In this document: positions 1 through 8,295 of the stretch, piece after piece | Numbering within the stretch: the first letter of the stretch is position 1 | How the letters are laid out: each line of letters starts with the position of its first letter | Source of the DNA: Nodosilinea sp. P-1105 | GTDB lineage: Bacteria > Cyanobacteriota > Cyanobacteriia > Phormidesmidales > Phormidesmidaceae | Assembly: GCF_012911975.1 (NCBI RefSeq) | Contig: NZ_SMDQ01000004.1 | Coordinates: 99,956-163,955, forward strand | Length of the DNA: 64,000 bases | Reading direction: 5' to 3' | Notes under the pieces: generated by a model | The model's input: only the letters and a program-made list of their open reading frames with translations | Told to the model about the DNA's origin: nothing | Database searches by the model: none | Made by a program: the position numbers and the translations under genes

Positions 1-346
1 ACTGGGCAATCTGACGAATTTGTTCTAGCCGAATTTGGGGTGGGCTTTTGCGCTTGAGCGCTTGAGCCTGGGAGACAGGCACCAGTCGCCCCTGGTGTAG
101 ATAGGTGGGTTCAACCCACAGCAGATCAGGGTGGTTGCGCTGGTGAATGCGCCGCCGCAGATACGGGTCAGATGCGGTGCCTCGGGTCAACAAGATTTCC
201 GTAAAGCGCTCAGCGCCCAGCCGTCGTCCCACCCCCTCTGGCCCAGCAAATAAATAAGCTGGGGCCACCCGCTGCTGCTGTACCGCTCGGCACAACAGCG
301 CTATGGCGGTCTGTTGCCCCACTAGGTCTGCAAACGGTTCGGCCAT
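1..346 (-). CDS. holB: DNA polymerase III delta' subunit (partial, N-terminal part)
   Basis: The gene reads leftwards off the window edge; about 115 N-terminal residues are visible, beginning MAEPFADLVGQQTAIALL. It has the clamp-loader AAA+ fold start, with the degenerate P-loop FAGPEGVGRR that lacks the catalytic Lys, as expected for delta' subunits that do not hydrolyse ATP. Delta' is part of the replicative clamp loader that puts the beta sliding clamp on DNA. Its ATG lies inside the 3' end of tmk (25-base overlap), and tmk-holB adjacency is common in bacteria, so the two are probably co-transcribed and translationally coupled. The C-terminal part cannot be judged here. Confidence 0.85.
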   Translation of the reverse strand, partial: MAEPFADLVGQQTAIALLCRAVQQQRVAPAYLFAGPEGVGRRLGAERFTEILLTRGTASDPYLRRRIHQRNHPDLLWVEPTYLHQGRLVPVSQAQALKRKSPPQIRLEQIRQIAQ

Positions 347-990
347 GGCTGGAGATGTTGTTCAACGACGGTAAAAATGGCGGCGGTCACAGCCGCAGGA
401 GGGTGAGCGGCATCAATCGGCACAATCCGCTCTGGGTGCTGCTGGGCCAAGGTTTCAAACCCCAGTTGCACCCGCTGGTGAAAGGCTAAATCGGCCTGCT
501 CGATGCGATCGTTATCCCCCCGCTGACGGGTGCGGGATAGGCCCATGGCGACATCCAATTGCAACCACAGGGTGAGATCAGGGGTTAACCCGCCTGTGGC
601 CACCTGGTTCAGCAGCTGAATTAAGGCCAAGTCTAGCCCGCGCCCATAGCCCTGGTAGGCCACCGTGGAGTCAATAAAGCGATCGCAGAGCACCCAGTGC
701 CCCGCCGCTAGGGCAGGTCGAATCACCTCTTCCACGTGCTGGGCGCGATCGGCGGCATACAGTAGCAGTTCGGTGGGGCTGGCCATGGCTCGCCCCAGCA
801 ATAGCTGCCGTAATTCTCCACCAAGGAGGGTTCCACCGGGTTCACGGGTGGTGATTATTGGCACACCCTCGGGGTACCCTGGGGTGGTTATCCTCCCCTC
901 TGGCGCTGTCAACTGTTTGGCCAATGCCTGAAGTTGGGTCGATTTGCCACAGCCCTCTACCCCCTCAAAGACAATCAATTTGCCCTGCAT
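322..990 (-). CDS. tmk: Thymidylate kinase
   Basis: The cytosolic enzyme phosphorylates dTMP to dTDP for DNA precursor supply. The 222-residue protein has the P-loop GVEGCGKST (about 10-18), the TREPGG substrate motif (48-53), DRAQH (81-85), the DRF motif with DRFIDSTVAYQGYGRG (103-118), and an Arg-rich LID region near 153-165. The ATG start gives the canonical N-terminus MQGKLIVFEGVEG. Between the P-loop helix and TREPGG there is a Gly/Pro-rich stretch (about 29-45) that makes this spacing roughly ten residues longer than usual; it looks like a surface loop insertion. The 3' end overlaps holB. Confidence 0.95.
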   Translation of the reverse strand: MQGKLIVFEGVEGCGKSTQLQALAKQLTAPEGRITTPGYPEGVPIITTREPGGTLLGGELRQLLLGRAMASPTELLLYAADRAQHVEEVIRPALAAGHWVLCDRFIDSTVAYQGYGRGLDLALIQLLNQVATGGLTPDLTLWLQLDVAMGLSRTRQRGDNDRIEQADLAFHQRVQLGFETLAQQHPERIVPIDAAHPPAAVTAAIFTVVEQHLQPWPNRLQT

Positions 991-1456
991 AGCTCACCGC
1001 TAAGGTTGTCCTAATTACCCTACCAGGCCATGGGGTAGAGCCCGAGGCTCTTGGGGAAAAGCCACCTGATACTATAGGAAAGCAGGTTGTTCCAGACCAT
1101 GCTGTAGGGAACCCCCCTCAGCCGGTATCGTCTTAATGTAAACGTGCAGCTAGTGTGAAACCACCGACCACCGGATTGACATTGGCTCAATCAAGGCTAG
1201 TTAGCTGCTGATGAGGCCTAGTTACGATGAAAGATGAATTGTGGTCAAAGCTGAATAAAGTCTATGACCAACTTTGCTGTTACAGATCTTTGCTTTATAT
1301 TGAGTGGAACTGTGGTAACAGCTTTTGGCAACGTAGCTAAAGTGCTGTGGCAGGCTTTAAGGTCGTTCACACATAATTCCAAGGGTCTCTTTCAACCCTT
1401 GGCTTATTAGAGGGCTAGCCTTGACGAAAGGTTGTGTAGTCTCAGTAGAGGGTTTT
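991..1456. other. Intergenic region between divergent tmk and a conserved small gene
   Basis: This 466-base gap separates divergently transcribed genes and should hold promoters for both. A TTGACA hexamer near 1176 could be a -35 element, but no convincing partner -10 was found. A perfect 8-bp hairpin (CCAAGGGT / ACCCTTGG, 1379-1402) lies about 55 bases before the rightward gene. It is not followed by a T-run, so it looks like a 5' leader structure and not a terminator. No coding sequence is visible. Confidence 0.4.
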
Positions 1457-1774
1457 ATGGCTCGTTATACTAATCTCCTGACTGTTCCTAAAACGCCACC
1501 CAGTTTGAGAGATTCAATTATCAGTTCTCTCAAGTCCTGTGGTCTAAACATGGTTTACGAGACTGGCGACTATTTAGTGGCCAAGGAAATTCCTGGTCAA
1601 GTTTCCCTGGCTCAGCTCACAACCATTGAAGTATTAATTAATCCGCCCTCTGGCTCCCTGGGTCCTGCCAAAGTCAACTTGGTGGTCAAAAACGAAGAAC
1701 TGCCCTTGAGGCAAAAGAACCACTGCCAGCAAGTGTTTGAGACAGTCAACCAGGCTCTGGTTGCACTGGCTTAG
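1457..1774 (+). CDS. Conserved cyanobacterial small protein of unknown function
   Basis: A 105-residue soluble protein starting MARYTNLLTVPKTPPSL. The ATG at 1457 is preferred to a TTG at 1421 because AGAGGG lies 6-11 bases upstream and the short N-terminus matches my recollection of this cyanobacterial family (MARYT... followed by YETGDY and IPGQVS motifs). The visible motifs are YETGDYLVAKEIPGQVS (about 34-50) and a mixed alpha/beta pattern, with no signal peptide or membrane segment. Function is unknown. It stands alone, with a hairpin in its leader. Confidence 0.8.
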   Translation: MARYTNLLTVPKTPPSLRDSIISSLKSCGLNMVYETGDYLVAKEIPGQVSLAQLTTIEVLINPPSGSLGPAKVNLVVKNEELPLRQKNHCQQVFETVNQALVALA

Positions 1775-1994
1775 TCCGCGCTAGCAGCAATCCCCACCTA
1801 TTTGACACAGTAGCAGCCCTGCGCCACCGGGAGTTCCTACCTTATCCGATACCAAGCTAACGGATTCAGCCATGACTCCATCGCCATGATACTATCAGGG
1901 CTGAATACTCAGTGGATGCAGGGCTTTGAGGACTTTCTTTCGTGGGGTGTTGCCCCCGCAGGAGGCAATGGCCAGCGCCTTTTACCGCCCTGTC

Positions 1995-2453
1995 CTAGGG
2001 GTCATAATCTTCCGACAAATCCTGACTCTCACCTTCTTCGCCCTCTTCAATCATATTGGGGCTAATCAGGGTAATGTCAAATTCATCGGGGGGTAAGGTT
2101 GACTGACTGTCCCGCTTGAGTTGGTAGTAAATGGCGCGAGCTTGGGGACCAAAGACGATCTCGTCCTCATTTTTAAGATCGTGGGCCTGTAGCTTGCGCC
2201 CATTGATTAACATGCCGTTGGCGCTAGGCTTACCTTTGAGGTTGCCATCTACAATGCGGTAATAAAACGTGTCGTCGTCCTTAGGAAGCTGGACTAACGT
2301 GGCATGATGTCGCGATACAAACTGGGACGACAACCGAATATCACATTTTGGATCCCTACCAATGGAGTATACGGATCCATCCAGGACGATTTCTCGGCGA
2401 CCTTTACTGTCTTCAACGATCAGGATGTTACTTAACTTGGTATGTAGTGGCAT
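1995..2453 (-). CDS. FHA domain protein
   Basis: A 152-residue protein with one forkhead-associated domain, which binds phosphothreonine peptides. The hallmark residues are present: IGRDPKCDIRL (31-41), SRHHATL (47-53), and the NGMLINGRKL loop near 79-88 that contacts the ligand. The tail after residue 120 is acidic and probably disordered (GEEGESQDLSEDYDP). It would act as a reader of Ser/Thr kinase signalling; a Ser/Thr kinase is encoded at 55 kb but no direct link is shown. It lies upstream of nothing co-directional within 300 bases except the cNMP-fold gene. Confidence 0.9.
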   Translation of the reverse strand: MPLHTKLSNILIVEDSKGRREIVLDGSVYSIGRDPKCDIRLSSQFVSRHHATLVQLPKDDDTFYYRIVDGNLKGKPSANGMLINGRKLQAHDLKNEDEIVFGPQARAIYYQLKRDSQSTLPPDEFDITLISPNMIEEGEEGESQDLSEDYDP

Positions 2454-2780
2454 GCTTGAAACTTAGCAAACATTGGCATTGCATGAGCTAAATAGCCCAG
2501 GCAGGGCAAATTGACCCAACCTAGCCCTAAGCTCTGAATTAAGGGAGTCGTGGCTGAAGTCTACCCAAGAAACCGGGAGACGTTAGCCACCTAACCCGCT
2601 AAGGACGCACAAAGGAACGCACAATGCTAGATGCCTAGAATGGTGAATCACTATCCTGAGGCTAGATCGAACCTAAACTAGCTTGAACACTGAAGCATCG
2701 AGAACACACCCTAGTTTACCTCTACTTGCGGATGGCCGCCGTAAGTTAGTAGAAACCTTACGGTACCCCTTGCTGCCAAG
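2454..2780. other. Intergenic gap between two leftward regulator genes
   Basis: No open frame with coding character is visible in these 327 bases. A 7-bp hairpin CCGTAAG / CTTACGG at 2739-2763 lies just after the stop of the cyclic-nucleotide-fold gene; without a T-run on the minus strand it is at best a weak terminator. The rest should contain the promoter of the FHA gene. Confidence 0.35.
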
Positions 2781-3359
2781 CTATTCCGTAGCTTCGTTAT
2801 CTAAATCTTCCCAAGGGCTAGCCCTAATATGACGCAGGCGTTTTAACATCCAATCAAACCGAATACTACCCATTGAGAGCATATCGTTCATCTCATCGAG
2901 GCCGCTGATATCGGCATTGATGGCCACAGGTCGCCAATGTTCCCCTTGTAGATGTTTAACGGTACTGCGCAACCGGCTAGAGAGTAAGATGGCCAAAGCT
3001 CGGTAAAATCGAGAGGCAAACCAAATATCTTGGATTAGCTTTTGACGCACCTGGACACAGGGAACCGCTAGCACAATGGTGGGTTCTAGGGCTGATACAG
3101 TGGCGGAGGCAGGTTGGCCATCCACAAAAGACATTTCGCCAACCACCTCGCCGCTAGCGAGTTGGGCAATGGGTTGCTCATCAAGGGCGAACACCGACAC
3201 CTGTAAGCTACCATCCAAAATCAGATAGATCGCCTCGCAGGGTTTGCCTTCGTGAATCAGGACATCACCGGGAGCCAGCTCCCGGCGCAAACCAGCGGAA
3301 ATCAACCAATCCACATCCTCGTCTTCCAATACCCCTAAAATAAATACCACCCGCTTCAT
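2781..3359 (-). CDS. Cyclic nucleotide-binding-fold protein, probably unable to bind cAMP canonically
   Basis: A 192-residue protein with a Crp-type beta-barrel domain (about 10-125): GDVLIHEGKPCEAIYLILDGSLQVSV followed by the phosphate-cassette region GEVVGEMSFVDGQPASATV. The Glu of the cassette is present, but the conserved Arg (PR[AT]A) is replaced, reading PASAT, so canonical cyclic-nucleotide binding is doubtful. No helix-turn-helix DNA-binding domain follows; the C-terminus (125-192) is helical and of unknown role. The start is an ATG at the end of the open frame. It is divergent from the thioredoxin-TPR gene, with a short shared promoter region. Confidence 0.85.
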   Translation of the reverse strand: MKRVVFILGVLEDEDVDWLISAGLRRELAPGDVLIHEGKPCEAIYLILDGSLQVSVFALDEQPIAQLASGEVVGEMSFVDGQPASATVSALEPTIVLAVPCVQVRQKLIQDIWFASRFYRALAILLSSRLRSTVKHLQGEHWRPVAINADISGLDEMNDMLSMGSIRFDWMLKRLRHIRASPWEDLDNEATE

Positions 3360-3454
3360 AAGCCTTTGCTCTCACCGTAAGTGACTGATGCCGCGTTAAC
3401 CTCTGCACTTTTACATTGTATGTCTTGTTTATTAATCCCTTAGGAGGCTACCTT

Positions 3455-4291
3455 GTGGGCAAATCGATTATGGTCACTCAAGCTGAGTTTGAAGCAGCGG
3501 TTCTGATGCCGTCATTCCAGCATCCAGTGTTAGTGGATTTTTATGCGACTTGGTGTGGCCCTTGTCAGATCCTGAAACCCATGCTCGAAAATTTAGCCAA
3601 AGAGTATGACTTTATCCTAGCCAAGGTGGATATTGATCAAAATTCAGACCTGGCTAATACCTATGGTGTAGAAGGGGTACCCGATGTCCGGATCGTATCC
3701 CAAGGCCAGGTTCAGGAAGGGTTTGTAGGGGTGCTGCCAGAGGCCCAAATTCGGGAGATGTTAGCTAAGCTGGGACTACAATCTAAGCTCGAACAAGCGT
3801 TAGCCACTTTTGCCACGATTCGTGCAACCCAGGAAGGTGCCAAGATCCAAACCGCGTTGACCGCCTTATTAACCCAGTATCCCGAAACCCCCCAGGTGCT
3901 GCTGTTGGCCGCACAGATCTATGTCCAACGGGGTGAGGTTGATGTGGCTGGCCAATACTTAGACTTAATTTCATCTACCGATCGCGGCATCGCTAGCCAG
4001 GGGGATGGTCTACGGGAACTGCTGGCCTTGAGCGCTGCGATCGCCGCACCGATCGACAACCCTGATGTCGATACCCCTGATATTGAGCAGATGTTTCGAG
4101 GGGGCTGTCAGGCCGCCCTGGCAGGTAGCTACGAATTGGCCCTAGAGCAGTTCTTAAGGGTCGCAAAGCGCGATCGCCAATACCGTCGAGATGGTGGCCG
4201 CAAAGCCATGGTGACCGTCTTTAAAGTGCTGGGAGACGATCATCCCCTGACGGTCACCTACCGTAAACAGCTGATGCAAACGCTTTATTAA
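3455..4291 (+). CDS. Thioredoxin-TPR protein (CnoX/YbbN-like)
   Basis: The protein has an N-terminal thioredoxin domain with the active site WCGPC in YATWCGPCQILKPM, and a C-terminal helical tetratricopeptide region (about 125-275), the architecture of the chaperedoxin CnoX/YbbN that guards proteins under oxidative stress. I chose the GTG at 3455 (VGKSIMVTQ) because AGGAGG lies at 3442-3447, seven bases upstream; the open frame extends to a TTG at 3416 with no ribosome site. The intact CxxC suggests redox activity, unlike E. coli YbbN (SxxC). It is cytosolic and probably monocistronic. Confidence 0.9.
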   Translation: MGKSIMVTQAEFEAAVLMPSFQHPVLVDFYATWCGPCQILKPMLENLAKEYDFILAKVDIDQNSDLANTYGVEGVPDVRIVSQGQVQEGFVGVLPEAQIREMLAKLGLQSKLEQALATFATIRATQEGAKIQTALTALLTQYPETPQVLLLAAQIYVQRGEVDVAGQYLDLISSTDRGIASQGDGLRELLALSAAIAAPIDNPDVDTPDIEQMFRGGCQAALAGSYELALEQFLRVAKRDRQYRRDGGRKAMVTVFKVLGDDHPLTVTYRKQLMQTLY

Positions 4292-4379
4292 CAGGACACA
4301 AGAAGGGGGTAATGAAAGGGACGCAGGGCCTACGGCGTCAGGTCTCAGGGTAGTCCTCTCAACGATAACTAAACCAGAT

Positions 4380-4438
4380 CCAAGTCCAGACCTGGAGTTC
4401 TGCCTGTGGAAAAACTCCAGATCTCGAGTTGGACTTGG
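4380..4438. repeat. Nested hairpin element related to the 44.4-kb hairpin family
   Basis: An outer 8-bp perfect inverted repeat, CCAAGTCC (4380-4387) and GGACTTGG (4431-4438), encloses a second stem AGACCTGGAG / CTCCAGATCT (one mismatch). The inner loop starts TTCT and ends GAAAAA, which matches the loop TTCTTGAAAAA of the two hairpins at 44419-44496 with a short insertion. It lies about 90 bases after the thioredoxin-TPR gene, so it could shape or stabilise the mRNA 3' end. Confidence 0.6.
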
Positions 4439-4546
4439 TATAAAATCTGAAAAATTTTCGGAAGGAAAGGTTTGGTTATCAAAGTGACAGCTATCCTAGA
4501 AGTAGCTGTATAGATTGTGGCTATCCTGACAGGTTAACCCCTGATT

Positions 4547-4801
4547 GTGATCGGTGTTTCGTTTGCACTGAAGCTTTTTGTCATGGCATTGCTGGCGCGG
4601 TTGCTGCAATTTTTGCGATTTTTGGAAGGACTGCTGAGCTTCCTTGATTTTTTGGCGACGCCGCCTGGGGTAGTAGCAGTGGCGGGTCTGTCACTGTATG
4701 GTGTGTTGCTGAGCTTGGGTTTGGACGCCGCAACCGCAGCAACAATGGCTGGTTCCGTAGCTCTGGGGCTAAGCTGCATTATCACTCGCCCCAACTTTTA
4801 G
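4547..4801 (+). CDS. Small hydrophobic membrane protein, unknown
   Basis: An 84-residue protein read from a GTG at 4547. It is strongly hydrophobic with two or three likely membrane helices: residues about 3-22 (ALKLFVMALLARLLQFL), 40-55 (PPGVVAVAGLSLYGVLL) and 62-80 (TAATMAGSVALGLSCI). There is no recognisable domain. It ends 20 bases before moeA and is on the same strand, so the two may be co-transcribed. The frame on the opposite strand is Ser/Pro-rich and is judged a shadow. Confidence is moderate because the start is non-ATG and the ribosome site is weak. Confidence 0.6.
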   Translation: MIGVSFALKLFVMALLARLLQFLRFLEGLLSFLDFLATPPGVVAVAGLSLYGVLLSLGLDAATAATMAGSVALGLSCIITRPNF

Positions 4802-4821
4802 CAGTCACGGGTTTGTTCCAT

Positions 4822-6081
4822 ATGCTGTCTGTCCTAGACGCCGAAGCCAAGATCCTTGATTTAGCAACTCTACCCCAGGCGTCTGAGCAGATCGAAAGGC
4901 TCGATCTACACCTTGCCCAGGGGCGGGTGTTGGCTGAGACGGTGGTCAGTCCGCTGGATGTGCCCCACTGGGATAATTCAGCCATGGATGGCTATGCGGT
5001 GCGCTACGCCGACGTTCAAGCCGCCACCGCTGGTCCATCGGCGACACTGACGGTGATCGAAACCATTCCGGCGGGGCAATCCCCTACCCAGGCCGTGGGG
5101 CCAGGTCAGGCGGCCCGTATTTTCACCGGGTCGATGATGCCGATGGGGGCTGATACGGTGGTCATGCAGGAAATGACCGAACGTCAAGCCGCCCAGGTGA
5201 GGATTCTGGAGACACCGGAACCCGGGCAGTTTGTTCGCCGCCAGGGCAGCTTTTATCAGGCGGGGCATCCCCTCCTATTCCCGGGGATTAGCCTGAATGG
5301 GCCAGAAATAGCAGTTTTGGCCTCGGCTCAGTACGCTCAAGTGCGGGTTTACCGCCAGCCCCGGGTGGCTATTTTATCCACTGGCAACGAACTGGTGCAG
5401 CCTGGTACCCCTTTGCAACCGGGACAACTGGTGGACTCAAACCAGTATGCCCTGGCTGCCCTGGTGCATCGAGCCGGAGGCATCCCCATGCCCCTGGGGA
5501 TTATTCCAGACCAGCCCCAGGTTCTGCGAGACGCGATCGCCACAGCCCTATCTCAAGCCGACCTGATCCTCTCCTCTGGAGGGGTGTCGGTGGGCGATTA
5601 CGATTATGTCGATCAAATTTTGGCTGACCTGGGGGCCACCCTGCATATTCGGGCTGTGGCAGTCAAGCCAGGCAAGCCCCTGACTGTAGCGACCTTTCCA
5701 TCGGGGACGGCGGGGGCGACCTCCCTGTACTTTGGCCTGCCAGGGAACCCGGTATCGGCCCTGGTTTGTTTTTGGCGGTTTGTGGAACCGGCCCTGCGTA
5801 AGCAGTCGGGGTTGGGGCAGGGTTGGGCTCCAGGGTTTGTGCCAGCCACCACCAGTCAGCCCCTGCGGGCGGGCGGGCGCCGTGAAACCTATGTGTGGGG
5901 GCACCTGAGGATGACACCCCAGGGATATTCCTTTGAGCAGGCTGGGGGTAGCCATAGCTCGGGTAATTTAGTCAATCTGGCCGGCACTAATGGTTTGGCG
6001 GTGGTGCCGGTGGGGACCACCCTCATTCCAGCCCACGAGCCAGTACAGGTGATGATGGTGGGCGATCTGAGGTCGGCTTAA
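4822..6081 (+). CDS. moeA: Molybdopterin molybdotransferase MoeA
   Basis: MoeA inserts molybdate into adenylated molybdopterin to make molybdenum cofactor for enzymes such as nitrate reductase. Hallmarks are visible: the N-terminal VPHWDNSAMDGYAVR segment, GQAARIFTGSMMP, the MoaB/Mog-like domain with ILSTGNEL and LSSGGVSVGDYDYV, and FGLPGNPVSALVCF. The C-terminal domain IV (RETYVWGHL ... LAVVP) is complete. I prefer ATG 4822 (MLSVLDAEAKIL) over a TTG nine bases upstream. Length (419 residues) is normal for the family. No Moco riboswitch was seen upstream. Confidence 0.95.
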   Translation: MLSVLDAEAKILDLATLPQASEQIERLDLHLAQGRVLAETVVSPLDVPHWDNSAMDGYAVRYADVQAATAGPSATLTVIETIPAGQSPTQAVGPGQAARIFTGSMMPMGADTVVMQEMTERQAAQVRILETPEPGQFVRRQGSFYQAGHPLLFPGISLNGPEIAVLASAQYAQVRVYRQPRVAILSTGNELVQPGTPLQPGQLVDSNQYALAALVHRAGGIPMPLGIIPDQPQVLRDAIATALSQADLILSSGGVSVGDYDYVDQILADLGATLHIRAVAVKPGKPLTVATFPSGTAGATSLYFGLPGNPVSALVCFWRFVEPALRKQSGLGQGWAPGFVPATTSQPLRAGGRRETYVWGHLRMTPQGYSFEQAGGSHSSGNLVNLAGTNGLAVVPVGTTLIPAHEPVQVMMVGDLRSA

Positions 6082-6096
6082 CGGGGTAGGGGCCCG

Positions 6097-6495
6097 CTAT
6101 GGCTGACTGGTCTGGGCGATCGCACAGGCAAAATCCATCGCCGCCCTATTCAGCGGATCGGGGTCTACGGGCTGCCACTGGGCACTACCCACAGGACCAT
6201 CAAAGACCACATCCCGAAACCGTCGCCCCTGGCAGTCGTACTCGGTCAGATAGGTGGTGCGCTGGGGGCTGCCAGCACGGCGGTCCACATAGTAGCTGCT
6301 GACCTGCACCTGTCCTGGCCCCAGGACAGTGATGGAGTCCACATCTACAAACTGCTGTTGTTGTCCCTGGCTGGCCTCAGCTACAGGAATCCAGGTGGCG
6401 GCCAAGACGATCGTAGGGTGGCCTAAAAGCACGATCGCCCCCAGCCAAACGACGCCGAATACCCACATCCCTCGAGTCCGCCAATAGTGCTGCAA
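6097..6495 (-). CDS. Secreted protein with surface-adhesin-E-like fold
   Basis: A 132-residue protein with a signal peptide: basic start, hydrophobic stretch MWVFGVVWLGAIVLLG (about 10-25), and a likely cleavage after VLA (30-32). The mature part, starting WIPVAEASQGQQQQFVDVDSI, with RRAGSPQRTTYLTEYDCQGRRFR and W-P near the end, resembles small secreted proteins carrying the adhesin-E-like domain (W...yvD..SI...YDC...). The two Cys (YDC and FAC) could form a disulfide. Function is unknown. It converges with moeA and the two ends are only 15 bases apart. Confidence 0.7.
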   Translation of the reverse strand: MQHYWRTRGMWVFGVVWLGAIVLLGHPTIVLAATWIPVAEASQGQQQQFVDVDSITVLGPGQVQVSSYYVDRRAGSPQRTTYLTEYDCQGRRFRDVVFDGPVGSAQWQPVDPDPLNRAAMDFACAIAQTSQP

Positions 6496-6664
6496 GCTGT
6501 TGAGTCCTATGGCTATGGCTACAGTTAGATTCTATACAACCTTGGGAAAGTGGGGAGATGAGAGGATGGGGAGGTGGGGAAATAGCTGAGGGAGCCAAAT
6601 ATGGGCTATGGTTGCCTCAGGCCCAATCCCCCAGGCCATTCCCCCTCAAGAGGATAGACCAACC

Positions 6665-6961
6665 ATGACTGGCGTGGTGCGCACCATTGGAAAAGTGATC
6701 GCTAAACCAGGCAAAGCCGATGCCCTGAAGTCCCTCCTGATGGAGGTGGCCGAACTGGCCCGCGAGAACCCAGGCTGTTTGCGGTTTGAGCTGCTGCAGG
6801 GCCACGCCAACCCTGGTGAATTCGTTACCCTGGGAACCTGGCAAGATGATGCGGCGTTTCAGTCTCACTTTCGCTCGGGGTACATTGACGAGTTCATGCG
6901 CGAAATTCCTGACCTGGTGGATCATCCCCCAGATATTCAGTGGTATTCCCTGGTGATGTAA
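6665..6961 (+). CDS. Antibiotic biosynthesis monooxygenase (ABM) domain protein
   Basis: A 98-residue dimeric alpha/beta-barrel protein of the ABM/YgiN quinol-monooxygenase superfamily: TIGKVIAKPGKADALKSLL, ENPGCLRFELLQG and TWQDDAAFQSHFRSGYI are the typical strand-helix elements. Substrate is unknown; relatives oxidise quinols or aromatic polyketides without cofactors. The ATG at 6665 is chosen over one at 6608 because the domain begins there and an AGAGGA stretch lies about 10 bases upstream. The 3' end overlaps the tail of a truncated opposite-strand frame. Confidence 0.85.
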   Translation: MTGVVRTIGKVIAKPGKADALKSLLMEVAELARENPGCLRFELLQGHANPGEFVTLGTWQDDAAFQSHFRSGYIDEFMREIPDLVDHPPDIQWYSLVM

Positions 6962-7202
6962 GCGCCAGTGGATCGTAAACGCCAGCCAGGGTCAATAGAG
7001 GAGAGGCAAACAAAAGCAATACTGTACTTTCGAGCCGGTGTCCTTGAGCACGTTGGTATAGATAGCGGCGGCGTAGGTCGCTCAGGCCTACGCTTTCGCT
7101 TTCGCTCAGACTGGGCAGGTCCCTGTGCCATTCTGCAAAAAACGACTCATCTTCTGTACGGCTCAGGTGCAAGCGATGCTCGGCCTCAGCCAGGGTGGTC
7201 AT
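6894..7202 (-). pseudogene. N-terminal remnant of a cyanobacterial protein often labelled restriction endonuclease subunit R
   Basis: The frame begins MTTLAEAEHRLHLSRT and runs through FFAEWHRDLPSLS, LRRRYLYQRAQGH and ESTVLLLFASPLLTLAGVYDP (about residues 1-75). This resembles, from memory, the N-terminus of a widespread cyanobacterial family annotated as HsdR-like restriction proteins, where the segment FYDP is followed by a long nuclease-like C-terminus. Here that part is missing and replaced by about 25 unrelated residues that run into the 3' end of the ABM gene. I infer a truncated remnant. An in-frame start at 7226 is also possible. Confidence 0.5.
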
Positions 7203-7273
7203 AGCCTCGGTTATAACAATGGCCATGGGGACTACTCACTGCGATGTACTGTTTATTGTAGATGGGTCCAGAA

Positions 7274-8092
7274 TTACAGCGTCGGGAAAAACACAGCACG
7301 GTAGGCCCCAATCAGGGCTTCTCCCCAGAACATGGCGATCACCGCCCCGATCGCTAAAAAGGGGCCAAAGGGCATAGGCTGGCGACGGCTAATCAGCTGT
7401 AGGGCCATGGCCCCACCTCCCACCAGGGCTCCCACCACACAGGCTAAAAAGCCGCTGAGCAGTACCCCCTGCCACCCCAGCCAGGCCCCCAACATCGCCG
7501 CTAATTTGGCATCGCCGCCCCCCATGGCCGTCTGCCCCAGGGCGGCGGAGGCAAACAGGGTGATCAGGTCAAACAGCCAGATGCCCAAGACGGCCCCAAA
7601 AATTCCCCCCATCAGTCCTTGGATAGCGTTGGTCCAAGCGCCCGTTTGCAGCAGCGGCAGGGCAAACTGCATCCCTAACCCCAACACCAGCCCCGACTGG
7701 GTCAAGGCATTGGGCAGGGTCAGGGTATCGAGGTCAATAAACGCCAGGGCTATCAGCCAACTCAACAGGACCCAGTAGCTTACCGTCAGCCACGACAGAC
7801 CAAACAGCCCAAAGGTGGCCAGAAACAGCCCGCCAGTAAAGGCTTCAATCAGGGGATAGCGAATGGCGATCGGGGCTCGGCAGTAGCGGCAGCGACCCCG
7901 CAACCAGAGCCAGCCCAGCACCGGTACATTGTCGTAGGGGCGCAGGCGGGTGTGGCAGTGGGGACAGCGGGAGGGGGGATGCAGCAGCGACAGCCCCGCT
8001 GGCAGCCGATAGATCACCACGTTTAAGAAGCTGCCCACGGCAGCCCCAAAGAGAAAGACGAGGGCAGATGTAATCAGGGTGTCCATGGGCAT
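7274..8092 (-). CDS. pilD: Prepilin peptidase / N-methyltransferase
   Basis: This inner-membrane aspartic protease (A24) cleaves and N-methylates type IV prepilins, needed for pili, twitching motility and DNA uptake. The 272-residue protein has the N-terminal methyltransferase-linked zinc motif with two CxxC pairs (CPHC and CRYC, about 43-72), the two catalytic Asp contexts AFIDLDTLTLPN and GGGDAKL, and about eight hydrophobic segments. The start ATG gives MPMDTLITSALVFLFGAAVGSF; an internal Met at the third codon is equally possible. It stands alone. Confidence 0.93.
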   Translation of the reverse strand: MPMDTLITSALVFLFGAAVGSFLNVVIYRLPAGLSLLHPPSRCPHCHTRLRPYDNVPVLGWLWLRGRCRYCRAPIAIRYPLIEAFTGGLFLATFGLFGLSWLTVSYWVLLSWLIALAFIDLDTLTLPNALTQSGLVLGLGMQFALPLLQTGAWTNAIQGLMGGIFGAVLGIWLFDLITLFASAALGQTAMGGGDAKLAAMLGAWLGWQGVLLSGFLACVVGALVGGGAMALQLISRRQPMPFGPFLAIGAVIAMFWGEALIGAYRAVFFPTL

Positions 8093-8295
8093 AGGGGAGA
8101 AGGGGTGGGGTTAGGGTACCCAACTGGCGACAAAAGGACGGGGTTAGTACAGAAAGGCAGACAGGAAATCCCGCTCTATGCAAAAGTTTGCGCTGACGAA
8201 AATAGATAGATTATTTCTGTCTCAGAGTATTAGGGGGGCGATCGCGGCAGACAAGCAGACCATAGTTAGCCAAAATCGCCCCTACAATCAGGGGC

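Noticed and set aside
4292..4546. Possible molybdenum-cofactor riboswitch before moeA
   Set aside because: The hairpin found at 4380-4438 does not match the Moco motif and belongs to a dispersed repeat family; a small gene lies between it and moeA.
5548..5955. Antisense open frames across moeA
   Set aside because: Pro/Arg/Ser-rich shadows of a conserved gene in GC-rich DNA.
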